64,000 bases of DNA from JAALKW01 sp963974485 (GTDB taxonomy: Bacteria; Pseudomonadota; Gammaproteobacteria; Legionellales; Legionellaceae), in assembly GCA_963974485.1 (NCBI GenBank), contig CAXBBS010000010.1, positions 1 to 64,000 of the forward strand, given 5' to 3'. Below the pieces are notes generated by a model. It was given only the letters and a program-made list of their open reading frames with translations, made no database searches and was not told the DNA's origin. Shown one piece after another: positions 54,535 to 63,605 of this stretch (its first letter is position 1; every line of letters starts with the position of its first letter). Position numbers and translations under genes: made by a program.

Positions 54535-55707
54535 ATGCAGGAAGGCGTGGTGTTTTATACAGTATTTTTGATTTTTACAGGTGCAGCGGTGTTTTCGACG
54601 TTGGTGCTTTATACACGTCAGTCACTGCTGGTTGCTTATATTTTATTAGGCGCCGTGCTTGGTCCTTGGGGATTGGGACTTGTTTCTGACTTAACTGCCG
54701 TACGTGAAGTGGGGGATGTTGGCATCGTCTTTTTGCTTTTTTTGTTAGGTTTGCATTTGCAGCCTCAAAATCTTTTGCATATGTTGAAAAAAGTAACGTG
54801 GATTGCGGCACTGAGCTCGTTTTTGTTTGCGCTCATCGCTTACGGTATTGGCCGTTGGTTCGGGTTATCGGTAACGGAGTCACTGGTGCTTGGAGCGTCG
54901 ATGATGTTTTCAAGTACGATTATTGGTTTAAAATTACTCCCAACCACGATTTTACATCATCAGCATACGGGTGAAGTGATGATAAGCGTGTTGTTGATGC
55001 AAGATATTATCGCGATTGTGGTGTTAATATTAATCAATGGTGCACAACACGCCGGTGGTTTGGATTGGCGTGATTTGGTATCGGTATGCGTGACGTTGCC
55101 AGCACTTGTGTTTTTTGCTTTTGCGATTGAACGTTACGTTTTAGTTAAGCTTTTGGCGAGGTTTGACCGAACGCAAGAATATGTGTTTTTATTATCGATT
55201 GGCTGGTGTTTGGCTTTGTCGATGCTGGCGCATCACTTAGGTTTGTCTGAAGATATTGGTGCCTTTGTTGCTGGCGTATCGCTGGCATCCAGTCCAATTT
55301 CACTCTTTATTGCCGAAAGCTTGAAACCGCTTCGAGATTTCTTTTTGGTCATGTTTTTCTTTGCCGTAGGTGCTACGTTTAATTTTGGTGCGGCCGCTCA
55401 GGTTGTGATTCCTGCACTGATCTTAGCTTCGTTGATTCTCGTGTTTAAACCGTTGTGTTTTCACTTTTTGCTGTCTAAAGCGGGTGAAAAAAAGGCGGTG
55501 GCAAAAGAGGTGGGTATGCGGCTTGGCCAGGCGAGTGAGTTTTCTCTATTGGTTGCAAGTATTGCACTAAGTACTAAGCTTATATCAGATGTGGCGTCTA
55601 ATTTAATACAAGCAACGACGATTTTAACGTTTATTGTGTCGTCGTATGTTGTGGTTTTAAAGTACCCCACACCGATGTCGTTGACTGACAAAATGCGTAA
55701 GGATTAA
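54535..55707 (+). CDS. Kef-type monovalent cation/proton antiporter
   Basis: This 390-aa inner-membrane protein of the CPA2 family has about 11-12 transmembrane helices. Family traits include LLGAVLGPWGLGLVSD near the N-terminus, FLLFLLGLHLQPQNLLHM, SMMFSSTIIGLKLLP and EDIGAFVAGVSLASSPISLFIAESLKPLRDFFLVMFFFAVG. The TrkA-N and other cytoplasmic regulatory domains of KefB/KefC are missing, so this is the membrane part alone. The ATG at 54535 follows GGAGGA at ten bases. The transported ion (K+ or Na+) is not determined. Confidence 0.87.
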   Translation: MQEGVVFYTVFLIFTGAAVFSTLVLYTRQSLLVAYILLGAVLGPWGLGLVSDLTAVREVGDVGIVFLLFLLGLHLQPQNLLHMLKKVTWIAALSSFLFALIAYGIGRWFGLSVTESLVLGASMMFSSTIIGLKLLPTTILHHQHTGEVMISVLLMQDIIAIVVLILINGAQHAGGLDWRDLVSVCVTLPALVFFAFAIERYVLVKLLARFDRTQEYVFLLSIGWCLALSMLAHHLGLSEDIGAFVAGVSLASSPISLFIAESLKPLRDFFLVMFFFAVGATFNFGAAAQVVIPALILASLILVFKPLCFHFLLSKAGEKKAVAKEVGMRLGQASEFSLLVASIALSTKLISDVASNLIQATTILTFIVSSYVVVLKYPTPMSLTDKMRKD

Positions 55708-55713
55708 ATAAAG

Positions 55714-56115
55714 ATGCGTGCGATTGTTCGAGTTGTTCGGGTAGTTTTTGTTGCTTGTGCTTTATTGTTTGTATTGAGTTGCACATCAAATCCTAAAGAT
55801 GTTGCTGAAGCTCAGGACAAACGGTCGTGCGAGCAGGTGTGTTTAAAAAATCAACAGTCGTGTCTACGGACATGTGACAAGAGCTGTGCGACATGCCAAG
55901 TTCGTGAAAATGAAAAAATGGTTCGACTTTATAAAACTTACGTTCATGAGCAGTGTGTGCAAGGAAAACGCGTGGCGCTTCAGTTGCAATCCTTTCGCGA
56001 TCCACTACAATGCCGAAAATCGTCGTGTGACTGCCCTGCAGACTACCGCGTTTGTATGAGTGCATGTGCGGGCCCTGTGTATAAACGCCTGCAAGTTACA
56101 CCCGTTTGTTGCTGA
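55714..56115 (+). CDS. Cysteine-rich lipoprotein of unknown function
   Basis: This 133-aa protein has a lipoprotein signal peptide with lipobox VLSC (Cys23). After the lipidated Cys there are fourteen more cysteines, many in spaced pairs (CEQVC, CLRTC, CATC, CDC and a terminal CC), an even number that suggests disulfide bonding in the periplasm. No known domain is recognised. It lies 6 bases after the antiporter gene, and its stop is 11 bases before the aceE start, so it may be co-transcribed with aceE. Confidence 0.75.
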   Translation: MRAIVRVVRVVFVACALLFVLSCTSNPKDVAEAQDKRSCEQVCLKNQQSCLRTCDKSCATCQVRENEKMVRLYKTYVHEQCVQGKRVALQLQSFRDPLQCRKSSCDCPADYRVCMSACAGPVYKRLQVTPVCC

Positions 56116-56126
56116 GGAAAATGAAC

Positions 56127-58826
56127 ATGGTTAATAAAATGCTTAATCAATTATCGAAAGAAGTATCAAAAGAATTATTAAACGATCTTGATCCAACAGA
56201 AACAACTGAATGGATTGAATCTTTGGAAGCTGTGATTAAAGAGCACGGTCCCGAGCGTGCCGCTTTTTTAATACAGCAATTGCTGAGTACAGCTGATGCA
56301 TCAGGCGTGTCACTTGCAACGGCGATTCATACGCCGTACCGCAACACGATTAACAGGCATGATGAAAAACCGATGCCATCCGATGAAGGCATCGGCAAAC
56401 GAATTAATGCTTTAATTCGTTGGAATGCGGTTGCGATGGTGCTTCGCGCGGTGAAGCATTCACCTGAGCTGGGTGGGCATATCGCGTCGTATGCTTCAGC
56501 CTCTACGTTGTATGAGACCGGCTTTAATTATTTTTTCAAAGGCCCTCATGCACCCGGTGGTGCTGATTTACTTTATGTGCAAGGGCATTCTGCACCCGGT
56601 ATTTATGCACGTGCTTTTCTGGAAGGCCGTTTATCTGAGAAACAACTCGATCATTTTCGTCAGGAAGTGGAAGTTGATGGTTTATCTTCGTATCCTCATC
56701 CATGGTTGATGCCTGATTTTTGGCAATTTCCGACGGTATCTATGGGGCTTGGCCCGCTTCAAGCTATTTATCAAGCACGGTTTTTAAAATACCTTGAAAA
56801 CCGAGGTTTAATTGAACCAAGCACGCGTAAAGTCTGGGCGTTTTTGGGTGATGGCGAAATGGACGAGCCTGAATCACTTGGAGCGCTTTCGATTGCTGTG
56901 CGTGAGAAATTAGATAATTTAATTTTTGTTGTTAATTGTAATTTACAGCGCTTAGATGGTCCGGTTCGAGGCAACGGAAAAATTATTCAAGAACTCGAAG
57001 GGATTTTTCGTGGTGCGGGTTGGCATGTCAATAAAGTTGTTTGGGGTGGTCGTTGGGACGCATTGCTTGCCCGCGATAAAGACGGCTTATTACAACAGCG
57101 TATGGAAGAATGCGTGGACGGTGATTATCAGAATTATAAAGGTAATGACGGCGCCTATGTTCGCGAACATTTTTTTGGCAGCTCGCCTGAGTTAAAAAAA
57201 ATGGTTGAGCATTTAACCGATGATGAAATTTGGCGTTTAAATCGTGGTGGACACGATCCTCAAAAAGTTTATGCAGCTTATGCAGATGCTGTTGCGCACA
57301 CAGGATCACCTACGGTTGTTTTAGCTAAGACCATTAAAGGTTACGGTATGGGAGCCGCAGGTGAAGCTCAGAACATCACGCATCAACAAAAGAAAATGTC
57401 TGATGATGAATTAAAAATGTTTAGAGATCGCTTTAGCATTCCGATTACTGATGAAGAAATTCCGAGTATTCCGTTTTATCGACCGGCTGAAACAAGCCCT
57501 GAAATGCAGTACTTAAAAAAGCAGCGTGAAGCTTTAGGTGGTAACTTACCCGTACGTAATGCAGAAGCGGATGTATTAAAAGTGCCAGCATTATCTGCTT
57601 TTTCGGGTGTCACTGCAGGGCTTGGTAAGCGAGAGCTTTCGACAACGATGGCGTTTGTTCGTATTCTTTCGGTTTTACTCCGGGATAAAGTTTTAGGTAA
57701 ACGTGTTGTACCGATTGTTCCTGATGAGTCACGCACGTTTGGTATGGAAGGTTTGTTCCGTCAAATCGGGATTTATTCGCCGGTAGGGCAGCTGTACACA
57801 CCGGAAGATCGCGACCAGATTATGTATTATCGCGAAGCACGTGATGGCCAAATTTTGGAAGAAGGCATCAACGAAGCCGGTGCATTTTGTTCGTGGATCG
57901 CAGCAGCAACGTCGTATAGCACCAATCAATTAACCATGATTCCATTTTATATATATTACTCGATGTTTGGTTTCCAGCGCGTGGGTGATTTGGCCTGGGC
58001 GGCGGGTGACATGCAAGCACGCGGATTTTTGCTGGGTGCGACGGCGGGGCGAACAACGCTTGCAGGTGAAGGGTTGCAACATCAAGACGGTCACAGTCAT
58101 TTGATGTCGTCGACGATTCCTAATTGTGTCTCGTATGATCCAACGTTTGCTTATGAGCTTGCTGTGATTATACAACGTGGTTTGTATCGCATGATTGAAA
58201 AACAAGAAAACGTGTTTTATTACATCACGGTCATGAATGAAAATTACACGCACCCTGATATGCCTCAAGGCGCTGAAGAAGGTATTTTACGGGGTATGTA
58301 TTGTTTAGATGCTTGTAAAAAACCTAAAAAACAACATGTGCAATTACTTGGTTCAGGGACTATTTTACGAGAAGTGATTAAAGCTGCGGCTATGCTTGAA
58401 AACGATTTCTCGGTATCTTCTGATATATGGAGTGTGACGAGTTTTACGGAGCTTCGTCGCGAAGGTTTAGAGCTTGAGCGTCAGGCACGTTTGAATCCTA
58501 CTCAAAAGCCTTCCATGAGCTATGTAGAAGAACAGTTAGCGAATCAACAAGGTCCGGTGATTGCTGCAACAGATTATATGCGTTTGTATGCAGACCAAAT
58601 TCGTCCGTGGGTTAAAGCACCTTATGTCACCCTGGGCACTGATGGTTATGGTCGTAGTGATACGCGTAAAAAACTGCGTCACTTTTTTGAAGTGGACGCC
58701 AAGTTTATTGCATTAGCTGCATTAAAAGCTTTAGTGGATCAAGGTGAGCTACCGTCGACAGTCGTATCAGACGCGATGAAGCGCTATCATATTGATCCTA
58801 AAAAAATAGATCCTGCAACGCATTGA
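56127..58826 (+). CDS. aceE: Pyruvate dehydrogenase E1 component (homodimeric)
   Basis: This 899-aa thiamine-diphosphate enzyme decarboxylates pyruvate and acetylates the AceF lipoyl group. Recognised parts are the N-terminal DLDPTETTEWIESL, HPWLMPDFWQFPTVSMGLGP, the ThDP/Mg motif GDGEMDEPES to NCNLQRLDGPVRGN, and the C-terminal YGRSDTRKKLRHFFEVDAKF. The ATG at 56127 is chosen because GAGGA is eight bases upstream; the ATG two codons earlier would be too close. aceF follows after 13 bases. Confidence 0.96.
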   Translation: MVNKMLNQLSKEVSKELLNDLDPTETTEWIESLEAVIKEHGPERAAFLIQQLLSTADASGVSLATAIHTPYRNTINRHDEKPMPSDEGIGKRINALIRWNAVAMVLRAVKHSPELGGHIASYASASTLYETGFNYFFKGPHAPGGADLLYVQGHSAPGIYARAFLEGRLSEKQLDHFRQEVEVDGLSSYPHPWLMPDFWQFPTVSMGLGPLQAIYQARFLKYLENRGLIEPSTRKVWAFLGDGEMDEPESLGALSIAVREKLDNLIFVVNCNLQRLDGPVRGNGKIIQELEGIFRGAGWHVNKVVWGGRWDALLARDKDGLLQQRMEECVDGDYQNYKGNDGAYVREHFFGSSPELKKMVEHLTDDEIWRLNRGGHDPQKVYAAYADAVAHTGSPTVVLAKTIKGYGMGAAGEAQNITHQQKKMSDDELKMFRDRFSIPITDEEIPSIPFYRPAETSPEMQYLKKQREALGGNLPVRNAEADVLKVPALSAFSGVTAGLGKRELSTTMAFVRILSVLLRDKVLGKRVVPIVPDESRTFGMEGLFRQIGIYSPVGQLYTPEDRDQIMYYREARDGQILEEGINEAGAFCSWIAAATSYSTNQLTMIPFYIYYSMFGFQRVGDLAWAAGDMQARGFLLGATAGRTTLAGEGLQHQDGHSHLMSSTIPNCVSYDPTFAYELAVIIQRGLYRMIEKQENVFYYITVMNENYTHPDMPQGAEEGILRGMYCLDACKKPKKQHVQLLGSGTILREVIKAAAMLENDFSVSSDIWSVTSFTELRREGLELERQARLNPTQKPSMSYVEEQLANQQGPVIAATDYMRLYADQIRPWVKAPYVTLGTDGYGRSDTRKKLRHFFEVDAKFIALAALKALVDQGELPSTVVSDAMKRYHIDPKKIDPATH

Positions 58827-58839
58827 TGAGAGGGTAAGG

Positions 58840-60168
58840 ATGACGAATAAACATGAAGTCAAGGTCCCAGATATTGGCGGCGTGAGTGATGTGGATGTGA
58901 TTGAAGTGTTGGTCAATGTCGGTGATACGGTCGATATTGATACGCCTTTGGTAACGTTAGAGTCTGACAAGGCCAGCATGGAGATTCCGTCTCCTATGGC
59001 AGGCGTTGTCGAGTCTTTGAGTCTAAAATTAGGTGATAAAATATCCGAAGGCGACGCTATTTTAGTGTTGACTTTAAATCAAGCTGGCAGTGATACAGGC
59101 GCACAAGCGTCGCTGTCGCCAGAAATTGATTTGCCGGCAGATATGGTTATAGAGCACAACATGGTCTCTACGGATTTACCTTCTGAAGCACTTGCTGAGC
59201 ATTCAGGGGCACCCGTTGTCAGCAATGCAAAACCTGTTGACGCAATACATGCTGAACCGGCTTCATCCGGTGGACTGATTTTAGCTGGGCCTGGCGTGCG
59301 TCGATTGGCACGTGAGCTGGGTGTGAATTTAGATAGCGTGCGTGGGTCGGGCCGTAAAGACCGCATTACACGTGAAGATCTCGAGCAGTTTGTGAAACAA
59401 AAATTGCAGGAAAAATCACAAGGCGGTGGATTCAGCTTACCTGAAGCCCCACGTGTTGATTTCAGTAAATTTGGCTCGGTTGAATTAAAGCCACTGAATA
59501 AAATCAAACGCATCACCGGTGAACATTTGCACCGAGCCTGGGTCACCATACCTCATGTCACACAATTTGATGAAGCCGATATTACAGATTTAGAAGCATT
59601 CCGAAAGTCTGAGCTTAAACAAGCAGACAAAGAAGGTTATAAATTAACGGTGCTTGCGTTTGCATGCAAAGTGGTTGCACGCGCGCTGCAAGTCTTTCCG
59701 CAATTTAACAGCTCTTTGGATGCAGGCGGTGAGAACTTAGTTTATAAGCACTATTGCCATATTGGCATTGCTGTTGAGACACCGCAGGGTTTGGTTGTTC
59801 CTGTGATTAAGAACGTTGATCAATGTTCGGTGAGTGATATTGCAAAAGAAATGGCACGTTTAAGTAAGAAAGCACGTGAAAAAGGCTTAATGCCAAGCGA
59901 TATGCAAGGCGGCTGCTTCACCATTTCGAGCCTAGGGGGCATCGGGGGCACGGCGTTTACTCCGGTTGTGAATAGTCCTGAAGTTGCGATTTTAGGTTTG
60001 TCACGCTCCAGCATGAAACCTATCTATGATGGTTCGGGGTTTGTGCCAAGACTGATGTTGCCGCTATCACTTTCGTACGATCATCGTGTGATTGATGGTG
60101 CAGAAGCTGCGCGGTTCACGCGGTATATCAGTGAAGGCTTAAGCGATATGCGACGTATTTTATTATAA
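58840..60168 (+). CDS. aceF: Pyruvate dehydrogenase E2 (dihydrolipoyl acetyltransferase)
   Basis: This 442-aa core subunit makes acetyl-CoA. It has a single lipoyl domain (residues 4-80, lipoyl-Lys in LESDKASMEIP), a Pro/Ala/Ser-rich linker, an E3/E1-binding domain (about 149-190, GPGVRRLARELGVNLDSVRG), and a catalytic domain ending with the active-site YDHRVIDGAEAARF. E. coli AceF has three lipoyl domains, while a single one is common in other gammaproteobacteria. Confidence 0.96.
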   Translation: MTNKHEVKVPDIGGVSDVDVIEVLVNVGDTVDIDTPLVTLESDKASMEIPSPMAGVVESLSLKLGDKISEGDAILVLTLNQAGSDTGAQASLSPEIDLPADMVIEHNMVSTDLPSEALAEHSGAPVVSNAKPVDAIHAEPASSGGLILAGPGVRRLARELGVNLDSVRGSGRKDRITREDLEQFVKQKLQEKSQGGGFSLPEAPRVDFSKFGSVELKPLNKIKRITGEHLHRAWVTIPHVTQFDEADITDLEAFRKSELKQADKEGYKLTVLAFACKVVARALQVFPQFNSSLDAGGENLVYKHYCHIGIAVETPQGLVVPVIKNVDQCSVSDIAKEMARLSKKAREKGLMPSDMQGGCFTISSLGGIGGTAFTPVVNSPEVAILGLSRSSMKPIYDGSGFVPRLMLPLSLSYDHRVIDGAEAARFTRYISEGLSDMRRILL

Positions 60169-60204
60169 TAATTTAGATATTTTAAGAAAAATTAAGGCAA
60201 AATT

Positions 60205-61629
60205 ATGACAAAACAAATAAAAGCAGATGTAGTAGTAATTGGTAGTGGCCCTGGCGGTTATACGGCTGCATTTCGAGCTGCTGATTTAGGTAAGCAGGTT
60301 GTTTTGGTTGAGCGTTTTGATACGCTTGGCGGTGTGTGTTTAAACGTGGGCTGCATTCCATCTAAAGCCTTATTACACGTCGCTAAAGTCACCGAAGAAG
60401 CGCGTGAAATGGACGGACTCGGTGTCAGCTTTGGTAAGCCAAGTTTTGATAGCACAAAAATTGTTGCTTGGAAGAACAAAGTCGTCGGTAAACTTGTCGG
60501 CGGTTTAGCAGCACTTGCTAAACAACGCAAAGTGACCTGTGTGACTGGACACGCTCAGTTTATATCACCTAAGCAATTAGAAATTACAGGCCGAGATGGA
60601 AAAACTCAGGTTGATTTTGAGCATGCCATTATTGCTGTGGGTAGTGAAGCCGTGAGCTTTCCGTTTATTCCTGAAGATCCACGAATTTTTAGCTCAACCG
60701 GTGCGCTTGAATTAGCTGATATTACCGGCAGCTTATTAGTTTTAGGTGGTGGAATTATTGGTTTAGAAATGGCGACAGTTTATGCAGCTCTCGGTGTAAA
60801 TGTCACCGTGGTTGAATTTGCTGACCAACTGATGCCTGGTGCTGATGCTGATTTGGTGAATATTCTCAAAAAACGTTTAACCAAACAAGGCGTAAAAATC
60901 TTATTAAAAACCAAAGTCACCGCGATGGATGCAAAAAAAGATGGTATTCATGTGACGATGGAAGGCGAGCACGCGACAACAACACCTGATGTATTCAAGC
61001 AGGTCTTAGTTGCTGTGGGCCGTAAGCCTAACGGTGCTAATATTTCAGCAGAAAAAGCAGGCGTGAATGTGGATGAGCGTGGGTTTATTGCCACCAACCA
61101 ACATATGCAAACCAATGTTGATCATATTTTTGCAATTGGTGATGTGGTCGGTCAGCCTATGCTGGCGCACAAAGCAATTCCTGAAGGTAAAGTCGCGGCT
61201 GAAGTGATTGCTGGCATGAAACATTCGTTTGATCCAACCTGCATTCCAAGTGTTGCATACACCGATCCGGAAATTGCATGGACTGGATTAACCGAGCGTG
61301 AAGCGAAAGCTGACGGCGTGGATTATGAAAAAGCAGTGTTCCCTTGGGCTGCTAGCGGCCGTGCACTGAGCATGGGTCGTGAAGAGGGCATGACAAAATT
61401 AATCTTCTGTTCTAAAACAAAACGCATTTTAGGTGCAGGTATTGTTGGTGTGAATGCCGGTGATCTCATTGCTGAAGCGACGCTGGCTATCGAAATGGGT
61501 TGTGATGTTGAAGATATAGCACTCACCATACATCCGCATCCAACACTTTCAGAAACCATCGCGCAAGCTGCTGAAATGTTTGAAGGTACGGTAACCGATT
61601 TGTATTTGCCTCCTAAAAAGAAAAAATAA
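60205..61629 (+). CDS. lpdA: Dihydrolipoyl dehydrogenase (E3)
   Basis: This 474-aa flavoenzyme reoxidises dihydrolipoamide with NAD. The FAD motif is VVIGSGPGGYTAAFRAADLG, the redox disulfide is GGVCLNVGCIPSKALL, the NAD motif is VLGGGIIGLEMATVYAALG, and the C-terminal dimer interface has the catalytic HPHPTLSE. It closes aceEF-lpd and very likely also serves the SucAB complex encoded 46 kb away. The C-terminus ends in a Lys run (PPKKKK). Confidence 0.97.
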   Translation: MTKQIKADVVVIGSGPGGYTAAFRAADLGKQVVLVERFDTLGGVCLNVGCIPSKALLHVAKVTEEAREMDGLGVSFGKPSFDSTKIVAWKNKVVGKLVGGLAALAKQRKVTCVTGHAQFISPKQLEITGRDGKTQVDFEHAIIAVGSEAVSFPFIPEDPRIFSSTGALELADITGSLLVLGGGIIGLEMATVYAALGVNVTVVEFADQLMPGADADLVNILKKRLTKQGVKILLKTKVTAMDAKKDGIHVTMEGEHATTTPDVFKQVLVAVGRKPNGANISAEKAGVNVDERGFIATNQHMQTNVDHIFAIGDVVGQPMLAHKAIPEGKVAAEVIAGMKHSFDPTCIPSVAYTDPEIAWTGLTEREAKADGVDYEKAVFPWAASGRALSMGREEGMTKLIFCSKTKRILGAGIVGVNAGDLIAEATLAIEMGCDVEDIALTIHPHPTLSETIAQAAEMFEGTVTDLYLPPKKKK

Positions 61630-61667
61630 ATTTATTTTTATATTTTTTTGTATTGTGATAATAATAG

Positions 61668-62279
61668 ATGATGAAAGTTTATTTTATCGCAATACTAGGT
61701 GTCTCTTTTTTTATCACGGGCTGCGTGACCGCGCCGCCACGTGATATTAATAATATTTGTCAAATCTTCAAGCAATACCCCGATTGGTATCGTGATACAC
61801 GCGCGGTTGAAAAACGCTGGCATATACCGGCTTCCATTCAAATGGCCATCATACACCAAGAATCAAAGTTTGATGCTGAGGCAAAACCTGAGCGTCAAAA
61901 ATTGCTGTGGGTGATTCCGTGGACTCGCCCATCGAGTGCTTACGGTTACACACAAGCATTGGATGGTACCTGGGATGGTTACAAACGTTCGCGTGGTAAG
62001 GTCTTGGCATCACGTACCGATTTTTCTGATGGTGTTGATTTTATTGGTTGGTATGCTAATCAAGCGCATCAACGTGCGGGTATTTCACTTCGCGATCCAG
62101 AAGCTTTATACCTGGCCTATCATGAAGGCATTGGGGGATATCAGCGTAAAACCTATCGTCGAAAGCTTTGGTTGATGCATGTAGCGCGTAAAGTTCGAGC
62201 GCGTGCACGTCTTTATCAAGCGCAATTAAAACACTGCCAAGATACATTAGCCCGCAAGAGCTGGTCTCGTTTTTTCTAG
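61668..62279 (+). CDS. Lytic transglycosylase-like lipoprotein
   Basis: This 203-aa lipoprotein has a signal peptide ending in lipobox ITGCVTAPP (Cys about 19). The domain after residue 45 is SLT-like: RWHIPASIQMAIIHQESKFD with candidate catalytic Glu in HQES, then SSAYGYTQALDGTWDGYK and ALYLAYHEGIGGY. It probably cleaves peptidoglycan at the outer membrane. A basic C-terminal helix follows (KVRARARLYQAQLK). It lies 38 bases after lpdA without a clear terminator between. Confidence 0.83.
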   Translation: MMKVYFIAILGVSFFITGCVTAPPRDINNICQIFKQYPDWYRDTRAVEKRWHIPASIQMAIIHQESKFDAEAKPERQKLLWVIPWTRPSSAYGYTQALDGTWDGYKRSRGKVLASRTDFSDGVDFIGWYANQAHQRAGISLRDPEALYLAYHEGIGGYQRKTYRRKLWLMHVARKVRARARLYQAQLKHCQDTLARKSWSRFF

Positions 62280-62297
62280 TGTGGAATTAAGTTTTAT

Positions 62298-62326
62298 TTG
62301 GTTTATTAACTTTTATATGGTACAGT
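62298..62326 (+). promoter_or_regulatory. Candidate promoter upstream of the tail-motif gene pair
   Basis: TTGGTT (62298-62303) and TACAGT (62321-62326) are separated by 17 bases, 35 bases before the start codon at 62362. Confidence 0.4.
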
Positions 62327-62361
62327 ATGCTTCTTTTTAAACCTCTATGTGAGGCCAGTAT

Positions 62362-63006
62362 ATGTATTCACCATCAATTTTTTCCAAGACAAATAATCGT
62401 TCTTCAGATTCCACAAAAGAACATACAAAATTTAAAATAATTGAAAAAATAAGTTCAATTAAAGACTTAGATCACGAACTTCAGCAAGAGAAGGAGCGAC
62501 TGCTCAAGCGTGGGGCAAAGAAGCTTTCGGGGGAATATCTAGCATTGCTTGAACAGCGTAAACGGTTAGATTCTAGCCCGCGATTTGTCGGGGGATTCCC
62601 GCATTCACCAACAAAAAATGTAAGTGAAACAATGAGTGAGCATCATCGTCGTTCACCTACGGATATGATACGTGGTTTTTTAGAGCAGGCTCCGAAAAAA
62701 ACGCAACGGAATTGCGTGGGTACACTATTAAGAAAAGCACAACCTATGGAAATAAGTGCGGTAGCTTATCAATCAGTTGAACCAAGCATTAAACCAAACG
62801 TTGAGCCGACACAAGTAGCTTTTGGATTGTCTGTACTACGACCGTCGTATATACAAGAACATTTTGATTCTCTGGGTGTTGCCGATGCTTCATCTACGAA
62901 TGAGAACTTGAGCTCGAGCGTTGTATCATCTTTGACTGATTCACACGTTTCTTCTTATTCTGATGGCGAGCCTTCATTATTCAGCGTCTTTGGTAGTTTC
63001 AAATAA
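62362..63006 (+). CDS. Hypothetical protein with C-terminal SVFGSFK tail (1 of 2)
   Basis: This 214-aa hydrophilic protein has no signal peptide, membrane helix or known domain. A charged helix/coiled-coil stretch (about 25-70, IKDLDHELQQEKERLLKRG) is followed by low-complexity, Ser- and Pro-rich sequence. The last residues, EPSLFSVFGSFK, are closely matched by the next gene (ELSFTSVFGSFK). The codons of the shared tail differ at synonymous positions. A shared C-terminal signal, such as for type IV secretion, is possible but unproven. It has its own candidate promoter. Confidence 0.6.
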   Translation: MYSPSIFSKTNNRSSDSTKEHTKFKIIEKISSIKDLDHELQQEKERLLKRGAKKLSGEYLALLEQRKRLDSSPRFVGGFPHSPTKNVSETMSEHHRRSPTDMIRGFLEQAPKKTQRNCVGTLLRKAQPMEISAVAYQSVEPSIKPNVEPTQVAFGLSVLRPSYIQEHFDSLGVADASSTNENLSSSVVSSLTDSHVSSYSDGEPSLFSVFGSFK

Positions 63007-63054
63007 GGCGCATCGGTTGAAGGTATGTATTTACGGTAGCATCGAGGTAGACAA

Positions 63055-63456
63055 ATGATTTCAAAACTATTTAAGAGTAACGCGCAGCCAAATCAAAAGG
63101 ATGCAAGTCCTCGAGCGGTGAACTTGCACCCGTGCTCACCCACGACAAATAGCAATAATGATATTAATGAACATTCGTTGCATACTCCCAAAGCAACACG
63201 TCCTATACCTATCGTGCGTGATGCAAGTCAAGAGAAAGACGATAACTCACTTATCGTTGGTCGTCCTTCATCGCCAGAAGTCGATCATATGCAAGCTTAC
63301 CTTGATGAAACAGGTTCCTCGGTAAGGCTGAGCTCCAGGCCTTGTTTATATTCTAACACGCAAACATCCAAGCCAAATTTACATGTTGATGATGATGTAG
63401 ATGATGATGTAAACGGTGAATTGTCATTCACAAGTGTTTTTGGTAGCTTCAAGTAA
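63055..63456 (+). CDS. Hypothetical protein with C-terminal SVFGSFK tail (2 of 2)
   Basis: This 133-aa hydrophilic protein is Pro-, Ser- and Asn-rich and probably disordered. Near the end it has an acidic run (DDDVDDDVNGE), then LSFTSVFGSFK, the same tail as the gene 48 bases upstream. Outside the tail I see little likeness between the two. There is no signal peptide or membrane helix. The start follows GAGGTAG. Function unknown; the pair may be secreted substrates or partners of one binding protein. Confidence 0.6.
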   Translation: MISKLFKSNAQPNQKDASPRAVNLHPCSPTTNSNNDINEHSLHTPKATRPIPIVRDASQEKDDNSLIVGRPSSPEVDHMQAYLDETGSSVRLSSRPCLYSNTQTSKPNLHVDDDVDDDVNGELSFTSVFGSFK

Positions 63457-63466
63457 AGCGCTATGT

Positions 63467-63491
63467 ATGCCGCTTGTTTAATAAGCGGCAT
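63467..63491. other. 9-bp inverted repeat downstream of the tail-motif pair
   Basis: ATGCCGCTT and AAGCGGCAT form a perfect 9-bp stem with a seven-base loop 10 bases after the second gene. No T-run follows, so it is not a canonical terminator, but it may protect or end that mRNA. Confidence 0.5.
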
Positions 63492-63533
63492 CGTAAACTC
63501 CTTCGTAACACAAACCCATTTTTCTATAAATTC

Positions 63534-63562
63534 GTGACAATCGAGTTATGAAACGGTAGGAT
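63534..63562 (+). promoter_or_regulatory. Candidate adk promoter
   Basis: GTGACA (63534-63539) and TAGGAT (63557-63562) have a 17-base spacer and lie 43 bases before the adk start codon. Confidence 0.5.
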
Positions 63563-63605
63563 AGTCCCATTAAATATGGTGTATAGCCCGTGCTTAGGAG
63601 AAACA

